This document shows, piece after piece, positions 8,521 to 15,107 of a stretch of 21,102 nt of DNA (its first letter is position 1; each line of letters begins with the position of its first letter). A program made the translations under genes and the position numbers. The notes beneath the pieces were generated by a model that saw only the letters and a list, made by a program, of their open reading frames with translations, had not been told where the DNA came from and did not search any database. The stretch is taken from the NCBI GenBank assembly GCA_048201975.1, contig DBFBGQ010000043.1, positions 1-21,102 on the forward strand, given 5' to 3'. This DNA is from Egerieenecus sp048201975. Lineage in GTDB: Bacteria; Bacillota; Clostridia; Christensenellales; Aristaeellaceae.

Positions 8521-9321
8521 TTAGAGGCTTCCTGTTTGCAGAAAGCGCATGATGTCGCCTGGAAGAATTTCGTCGCGCTTTCCTCGAATCTCCACGGGGG
8601 AACCGAGTTGCGCGCCATCATACCATTGCAGGTGTTCCGGCTGGGCGTGGACGGAGAAAGGCGTGCGGCGCAGAATCGCGTCCACATAGTCATGAATGCT
8701 TTTCAAGGGCTGTGCGAAGATGACGCCGGCCATTTTTTCCGGACGCATGGTGTCGGCGCAGTGGTTGTCCGAGCCCGCGGTGATGGGCAAACCCAGCCGC
8801 TGGGCATAGCGGATGGACATGCCGTTGCTTTCGGGGCTGTTGTCGGAGTTTACGCCCTCTACAGCATCCACGCACCCCGTGGAAAGGACGATGGTGTGAA
8901 TGTAGCCGCGTTCCCGGAAGGGGTGCGCCTGAACAACGCATCCCCCAGCTGCATGCACCTGCTCATATTGTTCCAGGCGGGTCCAGCGCTCCATTTCGGG
9001 GTGCTCGGCCATCCACGCTTCGTCAAGGCCGTAAACCAGGTATTCGTCCCCGTCAAACCGCTCCTCCCAGCCAAAGAATACCGGGAAGCTTCGCTTTGCG
9101 CCGGCTTCTCGGGCATCCTCATAGCCTTGGCAGAAGCGGTGCACCCTTTCCCGCCAGGGAAGATTGCGGTCAATGGCACAGTTCCCACGAAAAAAATGAT
9201 CCGTGATGATGATGCCGGCATAGCCTGCATCCTGGTAACGGGCAATATAATCCCGCCCGGGTGATTTCCCGCAGGCGCTGGCCTGCGCAGTGTGCATGTG
9301 CGTTTCGTACAGATACGGCAT
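8521..9321 (-). CDS. PHP-domain metal-dependent phosphoesterase
   Basis: A cytoplasmic PHP-superfamily protein of 266 residues. Members (histidinol phosphatase, YciV/RnmAM-like enzymes, polymerase-associated domains) use a three-metal site to hydrolyse phosphoesters. Metal ligands are visible: H8 and H10 in ETHMHT, D41/H42 in TDHFF, H in VQAHPF, and D/H in AGSDNH. I place the start at the ATG on 9321-9319. An AGGAGG lies at 9339-9334, 12 bases ahead, which is somewhat long; a TTG at 9330 would be only 3 bases from it and so too close. It has its own promoter and is transcribed away from the adjacent transporter operon. Its substrate is not determined; a sugar- or nucleotide-phosphate is possible. 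Confidence 0.88.
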   Translation of the reverse strand: MPYLYETHMHTAQASACGKSPGRDYIARYQDAGYAGIIITDHFFRGNCAIDRNLPWRERVHRFCQGYEDAREAGAKRSFPVFFGWEERFDGDEYLVYGLDEAWMAEHPEMERWTRLEQYEQVHAAGGCVVQAHPFRERGYIHTIVLSTGCVDAVEGVNSDNSPESNGMSIRYAQRLGLPITAGSDNHCADTMRPEKMAGVIFAQPLKSIHDYVDAILRRTPFSVHAQPEHLQWYDGAQLGSPVEIRGKRDEILPGDIMRFLQTGSL

Positions 9322-9365
9322 AAGTGACAACCGCCTCCTCTTTCGCAGGGCTGAAATCTATTGCT

Positions 9366-9394
9366 ATTGTAGCACCGCCGGCGCGCAGATGCAA
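9366..9394 (-). promoter_or_regulatory. Sigma-A promoter of the PHP-domain gene
   Basis: Read on the minus strand, TTGCAT (9394-9389) is followed after exactly 17 bases by TACAAT (9371-9366), with a TGC extension directly before the -10. The inferred transcript start is near 9359, about 20 bases before the ribosome binding site. Confidence 0.7.
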
Positions 9395-9551
9395 GCAAGC
9401 ACAGCATAATTGGTGCAAAAAACAGACCTATCATTTTTTCGAAAAGCCGTGCTGTGCCTGCTATTATAAGGAAGATTGTGGATAAATTTTCGCTTAATCC
9501 GTAGAAAAATCTAAATATTTGGTTTTTATGTTAAAAGAGTTACAATTTCTA

Positions 9552-9580
9552 TTGACAACAAGGGGGATGATGCATATAAT
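9552..9580 (+). promoter_or_regulatory. Consensus sigma-A promoter of the second transporter operon
   Basis: A perfect TTGACA (9552-9557), a 17-base spacer and a perfect TATAAT (9575-9580). An A/T-rich stretch sits just upstream. Transcription should begin near 9587, leaving a leader of about 124 bases before the ATG at 9711. So strong a promoter would normally be held down by a repressor; the GntR gene at the end of the operon is the obvious candidate. Confidence 0.92.
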
Positions 9581-9583
9581 TGA

Positions 9584-9599
9584 GGTATCGTTATGGTAC
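9584..9599. promoter_or_regulatory. Candidate repressor operator overlapping the transcript start
   Basis: GGTAT (9584-9588) and GGTAC (9595-9599) repeat one helical turn apart (11 bp). The 15 bases 9585-9599 also form a loose dyad (GTA...TAC). The position over the inferred +1 suits a repressor. FadR-type GntR proteins bind short GT...AC dyads, but this match is weak. Confidence 0.28.
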
Positions 9600-9710
9600 T
9601 AAAAAGGAACCAATATAAGGGCAGAGCGAAAGGGGGATAGGGGAACAGGCCCGAATCCAGGGGAAAAGCGCGTGTAACCCAAACCAATGAGAATAAAGGA
9701 GGCCTTTCGT

Positions 9711-11021
9711 ATGAAGCGACTCGTGGCTCTATTGCTTGCATTCTCCATGCTGATGTGCATGGGCGTTGGTACGGCGGAGGAAGAAACCATCAATCTGACC
9801 TTCTGGCACGGCTTTAGCGGGAGCGCCGCTGAGGTTTTGCAGACCATTGTGGACCAGTTCAACGCATCCCAGGATCGTATTTTTGTGGATGCGCAGTACC
9901 AGGGATCCTATGAAGAGGCGCTGAACAAGCTCAAGGCCTCTGTGCGCACAGGCGCGGGTCCGGACATGGTGCAGATCTACGAAGCGGGCACCCGTTTCAT
10001 GGTGGACAGCGGCTTCGTGGTGCCCATGCAGGAGCTGATTGATACGTATGGTATCGACATCTCCGTACTGGAAGAGAACATCCTGGCGTACTATACGGTG
10101 AATGACCAGCTCTATTCCATGCCCATGAATACATCCGTCCCGATTTGCTACTATAACAAGACGGTGCTCTCGCAGGTGGGGTATCCGGATGGTCCGAAGT
10201 CCTGGGACGATATCGAAAAAAAATCGCAGGCGGTCATCGACCAGAACCTGGCAACCTGGGGCATTGCGCTGTCCACGAACATGTGGTGGTTTGAGCTGAT
10301 GCTGTTGCAGCAGGGCGTTGACTTGGTGGACCAGGATAACGGCCGCAGCGGCCCGGCAACGAAGACTGTGTTTGCGGAGAGCGACCTCTCCTACCAGATT
10401 GCGGAAAAGTGGCTGGAGCTATATCAGAAGGGATATGCTTCCAACACGGGCTTCGGTTCTTCGGATTGCCGCACAGTGTTCTTTGCGGGGCTCGCGCCCA
10501 TCATTCTAGATTCTTCCAGCTCCCTGCGGGATTACATTGATACCGTTGGCGACAACTTCGAGCTGGAGGTTTGCGCGCTGCCTACGCTGAATGACGGTGC
10601 GCCCAACGGCGGCGTGACCCTGGGCGGCGCTTCTCTGTACGTGATCGACAACGAAGGCGTGGACGCAAAGCTGGACGCCATTGCGGAATTCATCAAGTAC
10701 CTGATTTCGGCGGATGCCCAGTCCCTGCTGTGCCTGAACACGGGTTATTATTCGGTTACCAAGACGGTTTATGATCTGGAAGAGGTTCAGGAAAACCTGG
10801 CGAACTATCCCCAGTATATGACGGTGCTGAACATCATGCGGGCCTCGGAAAACATGGGGAACGGCGCCATCTATGGCGTATTTACGGAGGGACGCGCCAT
10901 TTACAAGAACTATTTTGAGGAAATGATGCTTGGCGGCATCACTCCTCAGGAGTGCATTGATAAGTCCGCCCACGATATTGATGTATTGATTGAGGAATAC
11001 AACCAGGCGAACAACGAATGA
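9711..11021 (+). CDS. CUT1 extracellular sugar-binding protein (UgpB/MalE-like)
   Basis: Binding protein of the second ABC importer, 436 residues, of the SBP_bac_1 type. The mature start INLTFWHGFSGSAAEVLQTIVDQFN is typical of UgpB-like proteins, followed by AGAGPDMVQ-like and PMNTSVPICYYNK segments common to the family. The signal peptide (MKRLVALLLAFSMLMCMGVGTA) ends GTA/EEE, a signal peptidase I site; its one cysteine is not in a lipobox. The start at 9711 has AAAGGAGG eight bases upstream; an in-frame ATG at 9687 has none. It is first in an operon with two permeases, a GntR regulator and a PLP enzyme, and a hairpin at 11030-11063 separates it from the permeases. The ligand is unknown; UgpB-like homology does not by itself mean glycerol-3-phosphate. 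Confidence 0.92.
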   Translation: MKRLVALLLAFSMLMCMGVGTAEEETINLTFWHGFSGSAAEVLQTIVDQFNASQDRIFVDAQYQGSYEEALNKLKASVRTGAGPDMVQIYEAGTRFMVDSGFVVPMQELIDTYGIDISVLEENILAYYTVNDQLYSMPMNTSVPICYYNKTVLSQVGYPDGPKSWDDIEKKSQAVIDQNLATWGIALSTNMWWFELMLLQQGVDLVDQDNGRSGPATKTVFAESDLSYQIAEKWLELYQKGYASNTGFGSSDCRTVFFAGLAPIILDSSSSLRDYIDTVGDNFELEVCALPTLNDGAPNGGVTLGGASLYVIDNEGVDAKLDAIAEFIKYLISADAQSLLCLNTGYYSVTKTVYDLEEVQENLANYPQYMTVLNIMRASENMGNGAIYGVFTEGRAIYKNYFEEMMLGGITPQECIDKSAHDIDVLIEEYNQANNE

Positions 11022-11029
11022 CGGCCTTC

Positions 11030-11065
11030 AGGCGGGATTGCTGGAACGTCGGCAATCCCGCCTTT
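11030..11065 (+). terminator. Attenuator-like hairpin between binding-protein and permease genes
   Basis: A perfect 12-bp stem (AGGCGGGATTGC at 11030-11041, GCAATCCCGCCT at 11052-11063) with a 10-base loop and a broken T-run (TTTCCTT). It lies in the 79-base gap inside the operon. Partial termination or 3'-end protection here would give extra binding protein over permease. Confidence 0.75.
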
Positions 11066-11100
11066 CCTTAGAAGGGCATGACACAGGAGGGCAGAGCGTT

Positions 11101-11985
11101 ATGCGCAGAATAGCCGGTGGACGGGACAAAATGTTCCGGAAGATCGAGCCTTATTTATACCTGGTCCCTGTTTTGGTGATCTTTGGCATGTTTGTATACT
11201 ATCCGCTGGTCAGAACGATTCGCATGAGCGTCTCCGTGGTCAACTCCATGGGCGAAGTTGTGGACTTCAACGGATGGAAGAACTTTGCCAATCTATTCAG
11301 CGGGGAAAGCTTTTGGAACAGCCTTTTCCTGACGCTAAAGTTTGCGGTGATGATCGTGCCGGCGCAAATCTTTACCGGTGTGTTTTTGGGGCTGCTGGCC
11401 ACGGACCGCAAGAAAAAAGCCAGCATAGCGCGCACGGTTTTCGCATTCCCCATGGCGGTGTCCTCCGCCTGCGCGTCCATTATCTGGCTGCTGCTGTTCA
11501 ATTCGACCACGGGATTGGTCAACTGGATCCTGGGCCAGAACATCAACTGGCTTGGGAATGGGGATTCGGCGCTGCTGATGGTGGCGGCAGCGACGTGGTG
11601 GCTGACCATGGGCACCAATTTCATTTATGCCTACTCCGGCCTGCAGGCGATTCCGTATGACTTGTACGAGTGCTCGGCCATCGAAGGAGCGAATTATTTT
11701 CAGACGCTTTGGCACATTACGCTTCCCAGCATGTCGCCTACGCTGTTTTTCCTGCTGATTACGGATACCATCGGCGCTTTCCAGACCTTTACGCAGGTGA
11801 AGCTCATGACGCTGGGCGGGCCGGCCAATAAAACGTCGGTGCTCTCTTACTCCATTTATAAGGAAGCCTTTTTGAACAACCGGTGGGGCTACGCCTCCGC
11901 GCAGTCCGTGGTTTTCCTGGTGATTTTGCTGACCATCTCCATCCTCCAATTCCGCATTGAGAAGAAAGGGGTGTTTTATCAATGA
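11101..11985 (+). CDS. CUT1 sugar importer permease, UgpA/MalF-like
   Basis: Channel subunit of the importer served by the binding protein at 9711, 294 residues. The first membrane segment is YLYLVPVLVIFGMFVYYPLV, the standard UgpA-like opening with the PLVRTIRMSV extension. The EAA loop is YECSAIEGANYFQTLWHITLP (the first Glu is residue 190), with a Cys in place of the first Ala. The C-terminal segment INEAFNN-like EAFLNNRWGYASAQSVVFLVILLTISILQFR is typical. I chose the ATG at 11101 with CAGGAGG ten bases upstream; an ATG at 11131 has a poorer site. The frame stays open further upstream but overlaps the previous gene and the hairpin. It overlaps the next gene by four bases (ATGA). Confidence 0.92.
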   Translation: MRRIAGGRDKMFRKIEPYLYLVPVLVIFGMFVYYPLVRTIRMSVSVVNSMGEVVDFNGWKNFANLFSGESFWNSLFLTLKFAVMIVPAQIFTGVFLGLLATDRKKKASIARTVFAFPMAVSSACASIIWLLLFNSTTGLVNWILGQNINWLGNGDSALLMVAAATWWLTMGTNFIYAYSGLQAIPYDLYECSAIEGANYFQTLWHITLPSMSPTLFFLLITDTIGAFQTFTQVKLMTLGGPANKTSVLSYSIYKEAFLNNRWGYASAQSVVFLVILLTISILQFRIEKKGVFYQ

Positions 11986-12809
11986 AACCTACCTCTTGGT
12001 GGGGCAGACTGATCATGCTGCTGCTGAAGCTGATTATGATGCTCATTGTGCTGTGCCCGATTCTCTACGCGGTGGACGTGAGCTTTATGACCACTCCCGA
12101 GATTTTCAAGCGTCCTCCGACGCTAATCCCTTCGAGTTTTTTGCTGGACAGCTACCGCCAGGCGCTCAAAACCGCTCCCCTGTTCCGATACCTGTTCAAT
12201 AGCCTGGTCATGGCCTCTGCCATTATGGTTGGGCAGATTCTGCTGGCAAGCATGGCGGCCTTCTCCTTCTCGCATTTTGAATTCAAGGGCAAGCAGGTGC
12301 TGTTTATGGCCCTGCTGGCTACGCTGATGATTCCCACGGAGTCGCTGATTATCAGCAATTACCTGACCATCGGAGATTTGGGGCTGTATGACACGTATTT
12401 TGCGATGATTCTGCCCAGCTTGGCTTCCGCCATGTCCATCTTTTTCATGCGGCAGGCGTTCATGCAGGTGCCGCGGTCGCTGTATGAGGTGGCCAAGCTG
12501 GAGGGGTGTGGCAATCTGCGCTACCTGTTCACGATGTTGCTTCCGTTGTCCAAAGGTTCCATTGGCGCCATTTGTATCTATACGTTCATCAACGCGTGGA
12601 ATGCGTATCTGTGGCCTTTGCTGGTGACCAATCAGACGAATATGCGCACGGTACAAATCGGCGTGGGCATGCTTTACGACAGGGAGGCTGCGTCGTATAA
12701 TATGATTATGGCAGGCATTACCATTGTCTTAATTCCGTCTGTACTGGTATTCATCATCGGACAAAAGCAAATACTTTCCGGCACGCTTTCGGGAGCCGTA
12801 AAGGGATGA
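11982..12809 (+). CDS. CUT1 sugar importer permease, UgpE/MalG-like
   Basis: Second channel subunit, 275 residues. Its ATG overlaps the previous stop as ATGA, so translation is coupled. The opening membrane segment LLKLIMMLIVLCPILYAVDVSFMTTPEIFKRPPTLIP is the MalG-type start with the proline-rich periplasmic strand. The EAA loop is YEVAKLEGCGNLRYLFTMLLPLSKG (Glu at residue 169); the usual double Ala is VA and the central GA is GC. The ending KQILSGTLSGAVKG is the conserved MalG-like C-terminus. No ATP-binding subunit follows; a shared MsmX-type ATPase elsewhere is expected for this family. A 40-base gap leads to the GntR gene. Confidence 0.92.
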   Translation: MKPTSWWGRLIMLLLKLIMMLIVLCPILYAVDVSFMTTPEIFKRPPTLIPSSFLLDSYRQALKTAPLFRYLFNSLVMASAIMVGQILLASMAAFSFSHFEFKGKQVLFMALLATLMIPTESLIISNYLTIGDLGLYDTYFAMILPSLASAMSIFFMRQAFMQVPRSLYEVAKLEGCGNLRYLFTMLLPLSKGSIGAICIYTFINAWNAYLWPLLVTNQTNMRTVQIGVGMLYDREAASYNMIMAGITIVLIPSVLVFIIGQKQILSGTLSGAVKG

Positions 12810-12849
12810 GGAACGCCTGCGGCATGATCACAGTAAAGGGTGGGACCAC

Positions 12850-13548
12850 ATGAAAAAAGATTTCCGGAAAGCTGAAATCGTTACGCGCGATTTGCTGAGC
12901 ATCAAGACCTCGGAGGCGATTTGCCGGTATATCACCAACCACGGCCTTGCGCCTGGGGACCGGATACCGCCGGAGCGGGAACTGGCTGGCAGGCTGAACG
13001 TGGGGCGAAACACCTTGCGCGGGGCGCTGGACATACTGGAAAAAGAGGGTATTGTCGAGCGCAAGCTTGGTACGGGGACGTTTGTGGGCCCCGGGAGTGT
13101 ACCGGACAATCTGGATGTAAAGCTGCTTCGGGTAAACTACCGGGATTTGTTGGAAATCAAAATTTGGCTGGACCAATTGGCCATTCGCCGTGCGGCGCGA
13201 CGCGCGACAGCGGAGCAGCTGCATGCGCTGAAGCAGGCGGCGGATGAGCTGGAGCGGCTGGGAAGGGAGAACATTTACTCCATTGAAGCGGACCGGGAGT
13301 TTCACCACAGGCTGCTGGACTGCAGCGGCAGCGATACCCTGGCGCAGCTTGTGCTTTCGCTCATTGACGCCATGAATGATTATTCCGGCATCCTCCCCAA
13401 CGCGGATGCGATCTGGCTGGAGACGGTGCCGTATCATGGGCAGATTGCCACGGCGCTGGAAGAGGGAGATCTGGACTTTGCGCTTGCGGCCATGCAATAC
13501 ATCTATCGCCATGACCTGCAGGTGCTGGAAAGCTTGAGCGTTTCTTGA
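12850..13548 (+). CDS. GntR-family transcription regulator, FadR/FCD subfamily
   Basis: DNA-binding repressor or activator of 232 residues. The N-terminal winged helix-turn-helix covers about residues 18-80, with the signature GDRIPPERELAGRLNVGRNTLRGALDILEKEGIVERKLGTGTFV. The C-terminal all-helical FCD ligand domain follows, with the DREFHHRLLDCSG segment and a later His in VPYHGQIATALEEGD; these residues match the metal-binding pattern of FCD proteins. Ligands in this subfamily are usually small carboxylates such as hexuronates, sialate or lactate. It sits between the importer genes and a PLP enzyme, so it most likely controls its own operon from the promoter at 9552-9580. The start has AAAGGGTGG shortly upstream. 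Function as local regulator is inference. Confidence 0.92.
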   Translation: MKKDFRKAEIVTRDLLSIKTSEAICRYITNHGLAPGDRIPPERELAGRLNVGRNTLRGALDILEKEGIVERKLGTGTFVGPGSVPDNLDVKLLRVNYRDLLEIKIWLDQLAIRRAARRATAEQLHALKQAADELERLGRENIYSIEADREFHHRLLDCSGSDTLAQLVLSLIDAMNDYSGILPNADAIWLETVPYHGQIATALEEGDLDFALAAMQYIYRHDLQVLESLSVS

Positions 13549-13572
13549 GTGTACAGTGGGGGTGGAACGGCT

Positions 13573-14772
13573 ATGAATACGGAATATCGCGCATATCTGG
13601 ATAACGGCATGGACCGGAGGGGCACCAACTGCCTGAAATGGGATGATCTGGAACATACCTTCGGCCGGGACGATGTCCTCCCCATGTGGGTGGCTGACAT
13701 GGATTTCCCAACACTGCCGAAAATTGGGAGGGCCATTGCCCAGCGTGCCGCGCATCCGATTTTTGGTTATACCTTTGTTTCCCAGGAGGAGCGGATGGCG
13801 GAGGTGGCGTGGCTGAAGCGCAGGCATGCCCTGGAGATTGCGCCGGAATGGATTCTTTACTGCGACGGTGTGGTGGATAGCCTCTATGCCTGCGTGCGGG
13901 CTTTTGCCCCCGACGGGACGAAGATCATGATCCAACCGCCTGTTTACGGCCCGTTCTTTCAGGCGGCTAAGGTCAACGATCACCCCATATGGCGCAATTG
14001 CTTGCATGAAACCGCGGAAGGATGGACCATGGATCTGTCGGACATGGAGGAGGGCTTCCGCAGCGGCGTCTCGGTGTTGCTGCTGTGCAATCCGCATAAT
14101 CCGGTGGGCCGTGTATGGCGGCGAGAAGAACTCCTCCAGGTCATCGAGCTGGCGGACGCCTATCACGTGACGGTTGTGGCGGATGAGATTCACGGGGATT
14201 TTGCCTTCCCGCCGCATCAGGCAATTTCCATACTGAGTTTACCGCATCCGGAACGCCGCGTGATGCTGCATTCTGCAACCAAGGCGTTTAACCTTGCGGC
14301 GCTGCGGCAATCCACCATGGTGGCGCCGGGGGAGGAAATCCGTTCCGCGCTGGAAAGCGAGCTGAACAAAATGCACGCAGGTACGCCCAATCTATTTGGC
14401 GCGATTGCGCAGCGCGTTGCGTATGAGCAGGGCGACGCATGGTTGGATGCGGTGGTGGCCTACATTGGCGAAAACCGAGATTATCTGCGCGCAGAGCTTC
14501 AGAAGCGCCTTCCGCTGATTCGGATGAGCGATATGCAGGGAACCTATTTGGCGTGGCTGAATTTCCGAGCATATGCGCTTTCCCATGACGAGCTGCGCCG
14601 GAAACTGATCCATGAAGCGCGGCTCGGCCTGAATGATGGTCTGCAGTTCGGGGAGGAAGGAAACGGCTGTTTCCGGATGAATCTGGCCACCACTCGGCGT
14701 AACCTGACGGAAGCTGTCAACCGGCTGGAAAGCGTGTTTGGCAGCCGAAAAATGAATATATCCGCCTGCTGA
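13573..14772 (+). CDS. MalY/PatB-type PLP enzyme (cystathionine beta-lyase-like aminotransferase fold)
   Basis: Fold-type I PLP enzyme of 399 residues. MalY/PatB relatives cleave C-S bonds in cystathionine and other cysteine conjugates, giving pyruvate, ammonia and a thiol. Family marks: MWVADMDFPTLP near the N-terminus, GYTFVSQEE, NPHNPVGRVW, the PLP-contacting Asp in VVADEIHGDF, and Schiff-base lysine K237 in HSATKAFNLAALRQS. The start at 13573 has GGGGGTGG eight bases upstream; the in-frame GTG at 13549 would directly abut the regulator stop. It is the last gene of the operon and is followed by a strong terminator. In E. coli MalY also damps the maltose activator MalT, so a regulatory role cannot be excluded. 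Why a sugar importer carries it is not known. Confidence 0.9.
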   Translation: MNTEYRAYLDNGMDRRGTNCLKWDDLEHTFGRDDVLPMWVADMDFPTLPKIGRAIAQRAAHPIFGYTFVSQEERMAEVAWLKRRHALEIAPEWILYCDGVVDSLYACVRAFAPDGTKIMIQPPVYGPFFQAAKVNDHPIWRNCLHETAEGWTMDLSDMEEGFRSGVSVLLLCNPHNPVGRVWRREELLQVIELADAYHVTVVADEIHGDFAFPPHQAISILSLPHPERRVMLHSATKAFNLAALRQSTMVAPGEEIRSALESELNKMHAGTPNLFGAIAQRVAYEQGDAWLDAVVAYIGENRDYLRAELQKRLPLIRMSDMQGTYLAWLNFRAYALSHDELRRKLIHEARLGLNDGLQFGEEGNGCFRMNLATTRRNLTEAVNRLESVFGSRKMNISAC

Positions 14773-14805
14773 CGGGCGGACCCAAAACCAGGATATCCCC
14801 ATGTT

Positions 14806-14852
14806 CGCTTCCCGCATGCTGTGCCATGGCAGAGCTCGGGAAGCGTTTTTTT
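14806..14852 (+). terminator. Strong Rho-independent terminator ending the second transporter operon
   Basis: A perfect 9-bp stem (CGCTTCCCG at 14806-14814 and CGGGAAGCG at 14837-14845) encloses a 22-base loop that holds its own palindrome (TGCCATGGCA), followed by seven T. Confidence 0.9.
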
Positions 14853-14972
14853 ACTTATCCGGCGGTCAGCGGCAAGGCGTTGGAGGGAAGGTGGCGCCCT
14901 GGCAAAGCCAATCCTCGCAAATTCCGGCCATTCCAAGGAAAATGTGAAATGGATTCCGCCCATGCGTTTGGA

Positions 14973-14978
14973 TATAAT
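14973..14978 (+). promoter_or_regulatory. Possible promoter -10 for the chimeric glycosidase gene
   Basis: TATAAT, flanked by TTTG and CAAA as a small dyad, lies about 130 bases before the ATG at 15108 and after the terminator. No clear -35 is seen 16-18 bases upstream (tggatt). The rest of the 255-base gap (14853-15107) holds no gene I can support. Confidence 0.35.
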
Positions 14979-15107
14979 CAAATTTACCAGGCAGGGTGCG
15001 GCGCGGGAGTTTGCCGCCACACAGGCGTGGATGTCTTTCCCCAAAAAGGATGAGCTTGCTGCCTTTTGAGCAGATGGTGCGTATGCGGAAAAAAAGGAGG
15101 GTCAGGG

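Larger units (their letters stand above)
9322..9710. other. 389-bp AT-rich divergent intergenic region
   Basis: Holds no gene. It is clearly richer in A/T than the coding DNA around it. It contains a minus-strand promoter (9366-9394), a 10-bp palindrome TTTTCGAAAA (9436-9445), an A/T-rich stretch at about 9500-9550 that could act as an UP element, the consensus plus-strand promoter (9552-9580), a candidate operator (9584-9599), and a ~120-base purine-rich leader with no riboswitch fold that I recognise. Confidence 0.7.

Noticed and set aside
8476..9264. Plus-strand open frame opposite the PHP gene
   Set aside because: The minus-strand frame has the complete set of PHP metal ligands; the plus-strand frame begins inside a terminator and has no motif.
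9587..9710. Possible riboswitch in the 124-base leader
   Set aside because: Purine-rich with only short pairings (such as GGAT/ATCC); I recognise no known riboswitch core.
12754..14217. Minus-strand open frame of 487 codons opposite the GntR and PLP-enzyme genes
   Set aside because: Antisense to two well-supported genes, no ribosome binding site seen and no recognisable motif.
14821..15069. Short plus-strand open frames after the terminator
   Set aside because: They begin inside the terminator hairpin, lack ribosome binding sites and show no protein-like pattern. The stretch is better read as leader DNA of the gene at 15108.
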